64,000 bases of DNA from assembly GCA_947568835.1 (NCBI GenBank), contig OX387602.1:15613021-15677020 (forward strand). Direction: 5' to 3'. Positions within the stretch are counted from its first letter, which is position 1. Each line of letters opens with the position of its first letter. Shown here piece after piece: positions 46,196 through 58,807 of this stretch. The position numbers were made by a program, and so were the translations under genes. The notes below the pieces were generated by a model that saw only the letters and a list, made by a program, of their open reading frames with translations, was not told the DNA's origin and made no database searches. The DNA is from Protonemura montana (taxonomy: Eukaryota; Arthropoda; Insecta; Plecoptera; Nemouridae).

Positions 46196-49100
46196 GAGCA
46201 GTGATAGCGTCTAACAGAATTACCGCATGAATTCGCGCTGCGTTATTGCTTGGTGGTCGAAATACCGACTCGACCGGATCAGGCGGGTGGGCGGGCGAAG
46301 GGACGTGATGATATCTGGTATTGATTTACAAGCCGGGCTCTAAGCGTGGAATTCAATTGCGACCGGATTGAAAGCGATTCGGATCACTTTTTCGCGGTCT
46401 GCCGAGAAGATGCTGGAAGCAATTGATCTCAATTACAAGGATGTTGGTGAAATTTCTGAACTATAATTAGAGTAAGGATTTTACATTTTATTTGAAGTAC
46501 TAAAGACCTCTACTTTTCAAAATTACTTTACCGACGTCACTCCTTTTTTTAATGAAACTACTTTCAAGCCGCGGAATTTTTACAAATAATAATAAAAAAA
46601 AAAAACACTGAATTTTGTATATACTTTCCATTCCCACAGTGGTCTCAGTCCTCACACCTTCACAAATCCGAAATTGTGTCAAATGCTACAATGACTCGCC
46701 CCCAAGACTGTAAACTAATCTGAGTGGACGCTCAGTTTCTCAGAGAGCCTACTCCTTAGCAAGCCAAGACAATTCCATGACAACATGTGAACTCTCTTAA
46801 GAATATTTACTTGATTAACTCTAAGAAAGTAAGCAGAACACTCGTACTCCGGTACAAAACAAGCACTCACGCGTGGAATAAGACACTATTTCCCAACATT
46901 TCTTTTGTCGCCAGAAGAATGACCACTTTTTTTTTTTGACAACCAAAAATGTATAACAGATTACACGTCCAGTCTATTACTTTCCACAGAAAATAATTTC
47001 CCCGTAAGTGCCTGTAAAAGCGTCGACGCACTGATGAATAGTGATCCGTTTCATCTCGGACGTGGCCCATAATTCTTGTCTCATTGATTGAAGAGAAGCG
47101 TACGATTCTCTGGCAAATGTCACCCACGCCGCGCTACACAATAATGGTTATTATGCTTCACGGTCGGCAATAACTTGCCCTTAAAACATTGCACTCTGTG
47201 TAGTTCATCTCGTCGGCGCTCCCTGCCCCTACCTCACAACCCCTGGTCGACGTCAGCCTAGTAGGCAACCAGCACTACATCAATCCCACCAACCTGTCAC
47301 CATTGTAACAGGGCGGAGGACACACGTGTTGCGCTTTGTTGCTCACAATTATCGCAGGGGATCACGTCCCTTGCCACTTTTCTAGCTGAGTTCTTAGATA
47401 CTTTCCTGAAACCACGTACTCGAAGTCCGTGGTACCGAAGACGTAATCAATTGTACGTTTTATAAGCAGGCGACATTTTAAAAAATGAGTTGTCGTCGCA
47501 TTGGCTTTTTCCGAGGAGAGTGGAAAGTAATTAACTTTCAAGTGATTTGTGTGAAAACGTACGTGGCTAGATTTTTTAAACATAATATTCCTATTGTACA
47601 TTTTGTGTTTCTTTCCTTTGGAGTTTCGTCCAGTCTCAGGCCAGTAAGTTCTTCGCATCATCAGCAAAGCTACTCAGATCGAACACGTGTAGATTGATAT
47701 CTTAAGCATAATTTGAGCACAGCTTAGTGATTAGTCGCAATCAAAAGTTCTTAACTAGCAGATAAGTATGTATTTATAAGATAAAAATATAATATTTAGG
47801 AGTTATAAACCTACCTTTAAGAAAGTACGAACCAGAAATATCAAGTTATTGGAATGTAAAAGCATCAATCAAATGAGTAATTATCTTCTATATTTAAATG
47901 ATTGCATTGTTCTTTGCGACTTGATCAGCTGAATTCTCGCCAACCAAAAGCAATCTTTTAGCGCGACACTTTTGCGCAGTTCCGTAAAATAAAACGTCAC
48001 TCCACATGGAATCATCTCTTCATTGACTTAATCGACGACACAAAAGTGCATCTAATTACGTTCTTGCTCGCGTACGAGCTCACGCCGAGTCATCCAGAGC
48101 GGGCACAAACATCGTCCTCACGCTCTCGAAGTGATACAAATTGGTGGTGTCAATTGAGTGCTCCATGCGGCGAGACTGGCGTCGACTAGGTACCCTCTCG
48201 ACGCGACACCCCAAGGGGCACCCTCCTGCAGCCAGAGTCGATGCCGACACCGCCGCGATCCAATTGCCAATTGTTAAGCGCCGGGCCCCAATGATCTCAT
48301 CACTGGCACCCCGGCTTGCGTGGGTGGATCGCTTCGACGAGAGGACGTTGTCTTGTGATCATTGCTGTGGCTGGCTGGGTGGTCGGAAGATTGGACTATA
48401 CTTTCGAATTTATATTTCGACCTCCGGGGAAACTGGGAAGAGGCTTTTCCAATACTGACACGTCTACAATTGAATACAGCTTTTGGTTAAATACTTCTCC
48501 TGAAGTTTGTGGAAATGCTTGGAAAGTTATAGCATGACTGTTTACTAAATACTCGTCTGGAACATTTCCCATTTAGTTTAAAAAATACGTGTTTTTTTTG
48601 TTTTTGTTTTTTAGAGAAATTGAATGACCGTTCTAAGTTTTGTAATGATAAGGCAACAAATTTAATTGAAAACAAACTATGCTATTGCTCAGCGTGCTTA
48701 CTATTTGTGTTTAGTATCTCTCTTTAAAACAGATGATACCAAAAAACAGTCCCTCGCCATGCGATTTTGACCTAAAAATAGATTCGCAACTGCGTTTTTT
48801 GCTCCGAACGCCGCGAACTTCAGAAAAGAGCGTTCCCATAAATACATCCGGACGCATATTTGGTGAGTGACGTCTGGCCACGAGTGCAGGGATACCTTCT
48901 CTGACGTCACCGGCCGGGAGAGGATCTCCGGGATATCAGATTCGCGCTGCATCTGCGGCCAGCCTGTCAATCGCTCCCCAAGACTCCTGAGTCCTGAGTG
49001 ATTGGCGGCGAGCAATATTCTCTCCTTGGTACAGCGAGGTTCAAAGAAATGCGATGATCTCGTCCAAACCGGAAGCACAAGGACCGTCGCGTCGCACACA

Positions 49101-52100
49101 TGGAGAGTATCTAATCATGAAACATATCTGTGTTTTGATTTGAAACCACTCGACTCTTTCAATCAAACCAAGTTTTACACTTATTAACAAGATAGTAAAA
49201 GGCATGGCAAAGACGCGAAAAATTTAAGTAGCTCATGGAAAGCGTCCGTGCTCATTAGTATTGCAGTGCGACAAGAACAATCATAAATTAAGAAATCTTT
49301 GGTACAATATCTCGACCGAGATGATGGTCAGCGTCGTAACAAGCTCAACGCTCGTTACTCCTGATACCCATAATGAGATAAGTATTATTAATATGTGTTA
49401 AAGTGGTGAAGTATGGTAGGGGCCTAATGGCATGGCGCCCACCATATCCTTTTGGCGCCCCGGACCAAACCGTATGACGTCGCCGTCGCCGCCGCCGGCC
49501 CAGAGTACGCGTAAATCACGTCAAGTGGCCGGCAGCCTCTCCGGCGACGGCCGGCACAGGAAGCCGACAGACACCCCGAGTTACACGTCAGTTGAAGATC
49601 ATCGCTTCACACTCCTCAATTATTTCTTCCTGTCTTTGGCAACGTCTAGACCTTCTCCGGGATCCGATGTGCTAAGTGGGCATTCGCGAAATCACGAGGA
49701 TGATTTTGTTAACAGCCAATAACGGAGCGAACAAGTTGAGATTTTAGTATGGTGATATCGAAGTGGGCTTTAGGGCTTTACTACAGTCTAGCCCGTGAGA
49801 GAAGAGACTGCCCCCCAGTATTACTACCAACTTGCATGAATGTAATTTCAGTAATGATTTTAGTGACGGTGTTTAGAAATACTTATTGTATCTGCAAAAT
49901 AATTCCAAATATTGCCTTGGGTAGAAAATTTCGTTCGATAGCTGGAAAACAAGCTTGGCACGGCTAAAGCTTAAGAGCAACCTGCAACGGAGATGATTTG
50001 TAGCTTTGAAAATAATGGCAGTTGACCCGCACGTCACACCAAAACGACCGGTGGCGCCTCTGATGAAAAGGTATGTTTCTCGCTAAACGAAGTTTATGCG
50101 GTATTGTTAAGCCACTTGTAACTTACGTCGTCTTAACTTAGAGTACAGGTGTGTGCTGGTGACACAACAAAACTAGTCAGCTCGGCGGCATGAATAACGC
50201 ACTGTCTGTCGAGACACATTGAGTGCATGCCTGGATTTTCACGTCTCAGCTGCTTGCAGTGAACAAGCAATCAGTTTCTCCTGTCAATCGGTGTCTGCAT
50301 ATCGATGATTGATCGGAAATCGCCAGAGATTACTACCTGTGTCGGCTTGGACCGCTATCGCATGACAATATGGATACGCAGAGTCTACATCTGCAAATAT
50401 AAGTTTTCTGTGAATTGTAGATAATGTGTAACTGTCAACCATACATCACACTATGCTCTTATTAACGTTGAACTCTGTGGTGGAGTGGTAGTTCGCCGAA
50501 TAGTCGTGAAACCAGCGACTACACGAGAAGAAGGAGGGAATGGAGTTACTTATTTTTTTAAATGAGACCTTCGGAGAGCTGGGAGAATAAGTCTAAGTTA
50601 GGAAACTGTTCTGGTATTTATTGGTAGTCCGATATATAGAAAATATGTTCTAGGAGGTATGTACACCTGGGGATCGGAAGTCACTCTCCCGTCTCATCAA
50701 CTAGCAATTAACCATGAAGACTCGCTTCTTGTGCCTATGTCAGCGTTGATTCATGCCACAACGTCCGACACACCAGGCAAAGGCCAGAAATGTGCTGATC
50801 AACAGCTGACATAGACATAGTCTTGGGTCCAACAGGTAGACTGGTCAGCAATATTAGCAATGGCTAGTGTCCCAATGATCACTGATGCTCAGTAAGAAAG
50901 AGATGAAACTATGTATCATGACAACAACCCGTTACGCTCTAAGATGCGAGTTACATGTTTGTAGTAAGTATGGTTGTGTCCAGGTTGTCGGGAATTCGTT
51001 AGGTGCTGCTCACATGGCAAAAGTGGTGCCCATCGACGATGTATCGAACAATGAAGTGTGTCGAATTGCATGTGCTTCTTGCTTGCATGTAACAGATGTA
51101 TGGCTTAAACATGCCGATGCCCCTGACAAAGCCACGCTGATGAGCGATGATGATGAGGGCTGCAACCCCATCATCACTCCCTACCCGGGCTCACCCCCAC
51201 GGCACGGGAACCGAGATTAAGGCATCGGCTATTGAGTGCAGTGGAACCGCGAAATTAGGTTTAAATCAAACGAATAAAGGGCAGTAATATGATGACGATA
51301 TGATAAGCCTTTGATAGGTTAGTAATAATATGGTGTAATAGAATTTATCCCTTGCCAGATTACAATTTTACATTTTAGCTAAACGAGCAGCTCTGCGTTT
51401 AGTGCGTGCCGGGAGGGGGGCACCGATAATTTTGTAAAAAGTGGGGTTGCGATTGAACTGAGAATTGAATTTTGCTCTGTCAACGCGTTCGCAAAAGGGA
51501 TCATAGCGTGCTGAAATCGTATCGTTCGTTAGTCACCCAATGTAGCAAGAAGGTTTTTAGCGCTGCAGCATTCCAAATTAACACAATGGCCGGTCGAAGC
51601 AATCACTTTTATGGAAAAAAAGCCCGGCGGAAGTTCTAAAAACGTAACCAGCTTGTGAGTGTGGTGGTGTTGTCCTATATCTACGGCGTGAGCTGTAAGG
51701 GAAAAAGTCAAAAGCATCCCGCCCGCCCTGCCGCCCGCATCTATTAAGCCAGGAACGTATATTTTTTCATTATTTCATTAAAAAACAGGTCAGCTGGATT
51801 TTTAAAACCAGACTCATTAATTTGTAAAAAAGTACTTTCAGAAATTGCTTGTTAAAATCAATGAAGTAAAGTAAACCATCCTATTCGTCCAATTGACTGA
51901 TATAGAGTGCATGAGATGCCAGATGGAATCATGGACGGGCCACGATTAATGGGCGAGCTTGCTTAGTTAGTTGATTATGATTAGTTAACCGGAGCCTAAT
52001 GCCCAGTTAATTGCCAGCAGAATGCCAAAGACGCTAGCTTTTTTCGGCATCTTTCATAACCGAATTCTTATCTCAATGACGACGAAATAGCGAGCCGAGA

Positions 52101-54357
52101 GACAAACTTTATCTAGGTGTAATTATTTTACAATATTTTCGTTTTATTACCGAGCTTACAAATAAAGCTCACACGATTTCATTTCAATGTTACATAAATA
52201 TATCACACTGAACACTACTTTTCTCAGGTAAAGAACAAAGTTCACGTTTGAAACGATGACGGTTTGTCACAGGGCGGTGACGTTTTAATATCATAGCTAT
52301 GGCAAGACAATGACGTTGTGCTCAGTTATTAGACCATCAATGTTCGAGACCGCATTACCGCATATGATTTGTTGTTGAGCATTGTCATCCTGGTGATACA
52401 GCGAACAGGATGGCGCATTCCCACAGTGCCTACCTCGCCGTCGCTTGCCAAGAGCCCCCAAGACCACGGTACTGCGCTGGTAGACAATGGTGCTAACCCA
52501 TCGCGCCCTGGTGCCCAAAGCGACGGGTTGGGGCGCAATCGCCTCGATTTCTACGATGCCGGGTGCGATCCTAGTGCGCGGTGATAAATGACCGAGATCG
52601 TTACACTGCGCAAATTTGCAATGTAGACGACCCAGCGCGCGGTTTAATCTCGCTTCAGTCCCGCTGTACAGTGAATATGACGAATGATAATAAGATTCAA
52701 AACAACACAATCTAACGAGAAATAGTGTAGATAAATCACTTTTACGAAACCAAAAAGCTGTGGAAATTGAACTTTCTGAAGATGTTTTTTTTTCTTAGCG
52801 AAATCTAATATCTCAGTATGATTCTCTTTGAAGGGTTTGAACTTAGAAAAATGGCTCCTCCACTGGAATTTCTTTTGTGCTTCTTTGTAACTGAAAAAAA
52901 TATTAATAGAAATCAACCCACGAAACAAAACAAAAAAACGTTAAGTTCACTCGAACTGTCGCGTCCACCCAAAGATTTATATCGTGCAAGCGGCAACTGT
53001 ATAACTCAGGGGACAACGTCAGGTTTAACAAGGGTGCTGTCGTAAGGCTCATTGTTGTGTTAGGTCCGCTCGGGCGAACGGGTCAGACCAGGCTGGCATT
53101 TTATCGTCGAGTGCAGCAGCCGTTTAATTAAGGCCATAAGGAAGGCGAATTGGAAGTCGCTGCTAATGAATTAATTCGATTAACTGCGTGTGCACGGACC
53201 TACAGAGAAGCATGGGGACACCATGGGCTCGCCCTCAAGGGGTAATGGCGCAAACACTAACCAGCCGTGTGCGCATCAACTTTCAACGCTTCTACACTCC
53301 GCTCGCTTATTATCACGAGCATAGCAATCTTTTCACAACCATTCAACATTGACTCTCACCGTTCCGCTATTCTCAACTAAATGTTCTCCTCTATAAAACG
53401 TCCGTCCAAACCTCTGGTCGACGCCGACGACCAACGCGAATGAAACGTACCGTCAGTAATTTTATTTTCATTGTGCCTCCACATTACAATCTTGTTTCGA
53501 ATAGCTGTACCATATACACATTTACTATAGTTGAGAGCAAAGTTTCAACGACATGCTAGTTTTTGATCTGCAACAATGCATGATGAGCTCGTAGCGCCCG
53601 TGTTCTTGTCCTGGCGAACACGTTCGCCGCCCGGTCAGGGCACCCTTGGCGGCAACCACAGCCGGGCAACATGACTCGGCGCTCGTGTACATGCTTGTTA
53701 CATCGCATTCATTACGGAATTATTAGTTATTACCGTCCTACGGCGGACAGTGGCGCGGCCAAGCGGTAATTTCCCGATACTTGTGTTGGATACAGCTCGC
53801 TCTATGACAATAGCCTGTCGCTGGGCCCCTCGGTGCCCATCGTTTGCCATGTTTTTGATTTTATTTACACGCTTCGATGTTATTATTTGCTGGGTTTGTT
53901 ATTGATTACAGTGGTACAGCGCGTTGTCATGACGCTGTAACTTAGTTGTGTTTATACTAATTTAGCAATGATAAGCCGGCTGGTGTTGTTTTGATTGGGC
54001 ACAAAAAAATCTTGCTCTCTGATAACTCTATGATTAGTCCAAATAATTATCCATTTGCATGTAATCTTAATTTGTTGTTTGAACGGTATGCTAATCGGCA
54101 ATCGCCGCTAAAAAGACCCAAAATCCACAGACTTTCTGTGACCGACGCACATTAGAATTTCTGTCTTGCGGTTTCACTTTCAGTATACATCGTCGAGATT
54201 CACTCCAAAAATGTATTTTGAAAATAAGAAGAAAAGAAACCATTTCCAATAAGTTCCCAATCGAATCCAAATATAGAATGTCTTTCAATTCCAGTAGGTC
54301 ACAGACAAAGACAAAAACAAAAGGCGAGCTATATGCCAAAAAAATAATCAAATTTCT

Positions 54358-54393
54358 CCCCCCCCCCCCCCCTCCCCCCCCCCCCCCCCCCCC
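54358..54393. repeat. Poly-C run (15 C, T, 20 C)
   Basis: Thirty-five C residues with one T at 54373. The complementary poly-G strand is a strong quadruplex former. Length in the assembly is probably approximate. Confidence 0.97.
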
Positions 54394-57300
54394 TATCGCG
54401 ACGAGGCGAGATGAGCACGCATTGCGTTGCGGTTGCGCCTCGTAACTGCGTCGCATGCGTTTCGCGGTGCGTGAGTGTGATTGCACTGCGTTTCGCCTCC
54501 CCACGCGTGATGTTCTGTCGGGGTAGGGGACACAGCGACACGCGGCCCGACCGAAAACCCGACGGTCGCGCTCCTCTGACCTTAAATTATGCTGGTTTAA
54601 AATTGATAAAGAAGCGACTGGGTGTGCTAGTGTGCGGCTGAGAGAGACGGAGGGTAAAGGTGGGGTTAAACTAACTCTCCGGGGATCAAAGGGGATGTTT
54701 AGGTTCGGGGTGGGGGAAGGGGGAGTAGTGATAATCTGGATAGTCGTTCGTGAAATCACCCTCACTCCCTCCGATCGTAATTATTTATTTCGTCTCACAG
54801 AATGAGGTATATGAGGCTAAATGTAACAGGGTACACCCGGCTGTATATGGTTGCGTGCGGTGATGACATTGCCATCTCTTTTTCTCTCACAGTGAGCGGC
54901 TCATGTCAATTATTATGCAGGCTGCAGTGCACACGTCACTTTTATGTTTTGTGTGTCCAATGATTTATACTGATTTCCTTAATTTTTTTATTGTAGTCTT
55001 CAACTAACCATATGAGGTTTTAATTAATTTAGATAGCTTATTCGAGCTGCACCCGATCTAATATGCGGGGTAACGGCACGCTCCGCTCCGGGGCAGACTT
55101 CTCTTAGTGGTTTGCCGCAGTTTCCGGGGCGCAGTCTGCAAACTTCGCAAACCCTTTTCTTTATACTAGTGGGTCATATAAGTACGACATTCCGTGCTAA
55201 GTTTAGGTATGCATGCTCTGTGATAATGCTTGTGGTCTTAGGGATGGAAACTGAATATACCATGGACTGGGTATTCCTTTCCTTCATCGGTGCAACCACG
55301 CTGGCCATTGCACAAGAACTACACTTCTTTGTTTTGCGCTTTTTGTCGTGAATTTGTAACTAATTGCAGGATACATTTCGCCCAAAATAGATCCTTTAGG
55401 TCTAATTTTTATTATTTTTTAATATTTTTTTCCAGCTAAAAATTTACTTCACAGCAAATTGTATTGGATTTTCCATCACGACCTAAATCTAAAAGCATCT
55501 AGTTCGATTCCCCTTTGAAGCGAGATTGCTCGGGCAGCCTCATACATAATGACGCCGGCAGAAGACGACCGCATCTAAACAAAAAGGTGAATTGTAGCAA
55601 AATTACGCTGCAACGTGTCTTTAAAGCAAGTTTCTTGTTGTACCACGTGACTGGAATCTCTGGTAAGAATCACGAGAAAGATTCCGGCAATCACGTTAAC
55701 TCGACGGACTTTTCTTCGTCTTGATTGCATTACGTCTTCTACGTGCATCAGCTTCGGCCGCCGCTTTTCCTTCGGCTAGTCGCTTTTCCGAGTCTTTGCA
55801 CTGGCGTTGCTGAGGATTGGAACGCCTTTACGAAGGTGCAGGCGATTGTTCAAGGGTACACGTTAATTTAATACACTTCCTTCGGTTGCGCTTAAGACTC
55901 ATATTTTTTCCTGTGTGTCAAATAGAAAATGTGTAAAAAATGTATTATGTACTACTATTATCAATACCTCACCACAAAAAATAAAAGAAAACGCAAAAGA
56001 CGCACTATTTATGAACTTATGACAGAAGTAAAGACCTAAGAAAAGGTCTATGGTATTATAGCGAGACTTTATATTTTTAAGCGTGCAGTTTCTTCAAAAA
56101 CTTAATGGCAATTCTCTGTTTGTAGCATGATTTCGACTCTACTTACCTTGCAGTTGGAAGGGAACCCGAGTGTACGTAATATCTCAGCCATACCATGGAA
56201 AGTAGACTGTAATATAGTATTATTATACCACGGTAACTGTATTTTGCAAGCGATTTGCTTCTATTTGAATGAAACTAGGCATCGTCGTATGCATGAGCTC
56301 GGTCGAGGGTAGGGGAAGGGGGCGCAGCGCACGGGGTTTCGCTATAAGGGCGTATTCCTTTGATTAGAACTTGATTGTTTTCATAAGCGAGGCGCTCCGT
56401 ACTCATTTGAATTCCTTTGAAGTGATGGCTTGCTTTTCTTTTGCCCAAATAATACCATCATCCAATCCATGCATACATCGTTGCAGAGTATAGCCGAGCC
56501 CATACCGAGTATGCATGGAATGGAGTCGTTGCTGACGCTAAGGTGGGTGGTACGGACGACGGTGGTCGACAATGGACAAGTCGCAAAACGCGTTCACAGT
56601 TGTTGATATGAAGATTTTCTGTGAAGATCGATTTCAAGTATGGGAAATATATTTTTTGTCAAACGAATCGATTGGAATTTTAAGAATCCATTTGTCCATT
56701 AGTCATTTTTTATGTATTTTTTTAGCGTCTTCTCTCCACTGAAGATATATTTAAATGATTTAAAAACTGTACCTAAACTGAAATCCGAAAGTTTACTATG
56801 GATTAGTTTTAACCATATATAATTTTATAAGCTGTAAATTGCTTCATTTATTACTTACACGATCCATATTAGTTTAAGCTTAGGAGACAATTTAAAAATA
56901 ATTCTACGCCTTAAATTATAATTCGTGATCATTTCCCATATGTACTAATCCATTTACGAGTTCATAGGTCGTAGAAATCTACATGTCTCATAAAATGTCA
57001 CTTTATCATTTCTTGCTACCTGAAGACATACTTCTTGATTAAAAGAAAATATTAGATTAATTATATGCTACAATCCACAAGATTATAGGCTAAACCACCA
57101 CAAGATTAATTGGTTAACAACGCACTGTTTTAACAATGGCCACTGCGGCACTAGTCTAATGGCGTCTGTGAATGAGTGGCAAATGTGAATGATAAGGCAG
57201 GATGATGATGAACCTATCCTAGCCAAGAAGGGAGGAGAAGAAACCCGGTTCCGGGACATAGCCTATTTCTGTCGAAGAGTACCAAGCGTAACACCGGTGT

Positions 57301-58763
57301 AATGATCCTTCCGAATGTGCCTTCAAGAGGTTGATAAGCAAGGCGAATGAAGTTGCCATTCTAACTTTCATCCATTCAATTCTCTTCCAAACAAAACAGG
57401 TCACGTGCATCCAAAACCTGATCCAGCGCAATGTTGCTTAACTTCGTTGATCTCTCAAGAACCAGTGTTTCCAACACGACAAGCCATTCATTTTCACGTC
57501 ATCATATAGATCGAAGTTTAGGGACAACACAAAAAAATAACAATATGTGGTAATCCATCCTACAATCACACGCGGGTTGCTACAAAACACAGTGACTCAT
57601 TATTTGCGCAAACATCAGTTGTTGCACTCGTATCATATTAATGCATGACATAATGGTCAATTGGTCGTCCCAGCAATATTGTTGTTAATAATGCAATCAA
57701 TGTTTCACTAGTGTGTCGACTTGGTAATTTACTTCCCTTTCGCACGCTCCCATTGAAGGGGTCTTAACGGCGATTACGTCACTATTAATGAGCAACAATA
57801 ACAATAGGCTAGGGTCATGCAGGGAAGGCGCACTTGACCGATGCCATTGCCAACAATTAACACCATCTTAGAAGAGAGTGCGACAAGGATCACTGCTTAT
57901 GGTGTGGACGTCTGAGAAAGACGGCAGCTTAGTGCGAAAAGAGTAAATCATTGCAATTAGACTGATAGCATGAAGAAAGACGATGAGAACCGTTTTTGTT
58001 GCAAAAATTCTAATAGAGAGCTTGCGTCATTTTTAAAAAGGGAACTGATTCAAGTTGCGTTGACAGGGAGTTGTGTATTATATGTGTGTTAATTGATGAA
58101 GGACAATTAATGAGTGATCTTGGCACGTGTGATACACATGCTTCAAAAGGTGTGACTGACCTTTCGCCTTTTACGATAATTTTAAGATATTTTAAGATGG
58201 TTTTGGTTTTAATTATGACTGCTTTGGACTCCGCCTCTCAAATTTAAGGATTCAAATGTTACTGGACATATTTGAAACGTCTTATATAGGCGGTGAGATT
58301 TTGGAAACACGAATGAATATAGTACTAAATTTGTGCGGCAGTGTTCGGTGTTTATTTGAGATCAATTGGAGCATTGAATTGATTGAGTGGTCTAGCACTC
58401 TGATTGGATTTGATTGGATATCAGAAATCAAACGAGCTCGCGGTATAACAGGCGTACAAGCACAGTGCACAGTGCAAAGACATCAATTTATTGCAATTAA
58501 AGTTTGCCACCAATTGAACCCTGTGCCACCAGCAAGAGCCGTGAGAACTCCAACATGAACAGATTCTCTTCTAGCGTCAACACATAATAATCAGCAAGTG
58601 GATAAATAAACTCTACGACCAACTCGCTTTTTTATGTGTTTTTACCCAATTCCATGAGTCTCAGTTTCTGAAATGAAGATGATAATTAATGACACGACAT
58701 TATTCTCTGCGCTGTGAATCAGCTCGGTTCGTGGATGCGTAATTTCTTTAATTATCTAAGTTA

Positions 58764-58807
58764 CCCCTAAACGCTGCCCGCAGAGCAATTTGAACCTGGC
58801 ACCTCCA
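58764..58807. repeat. Dispersed repeat fragment, copy B
   Basis: Matches copy A (15347-15384) in the ordered blocks CCCGCAGAGCAA and TGGCACCTCCA. Here the intervening bases read on the minus strand as GGTTCAAATT, close to the B-box of a tRNA-derived SINE. That suggests both copies come from a Pol III-type repeat. Confidence 0.5.

Noticed and set aside
48701..49099. Minus-strand open frame of 132 codons
   Set aside because: The product looks random, with no domain or repeat match that I can see.
50473..50520. A-box-like word TGGTGGAGTGGTAG
   Set aside because: No B-box or cloverleaf follows at a suitable distance.
54091..54765. Minus-strand open frame of 224 codons
   Set aside because: It crosses the poly-C/poly-G run, has a 12-Gly block, no domain and no splice-supported structure. 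The length is a composition effect.
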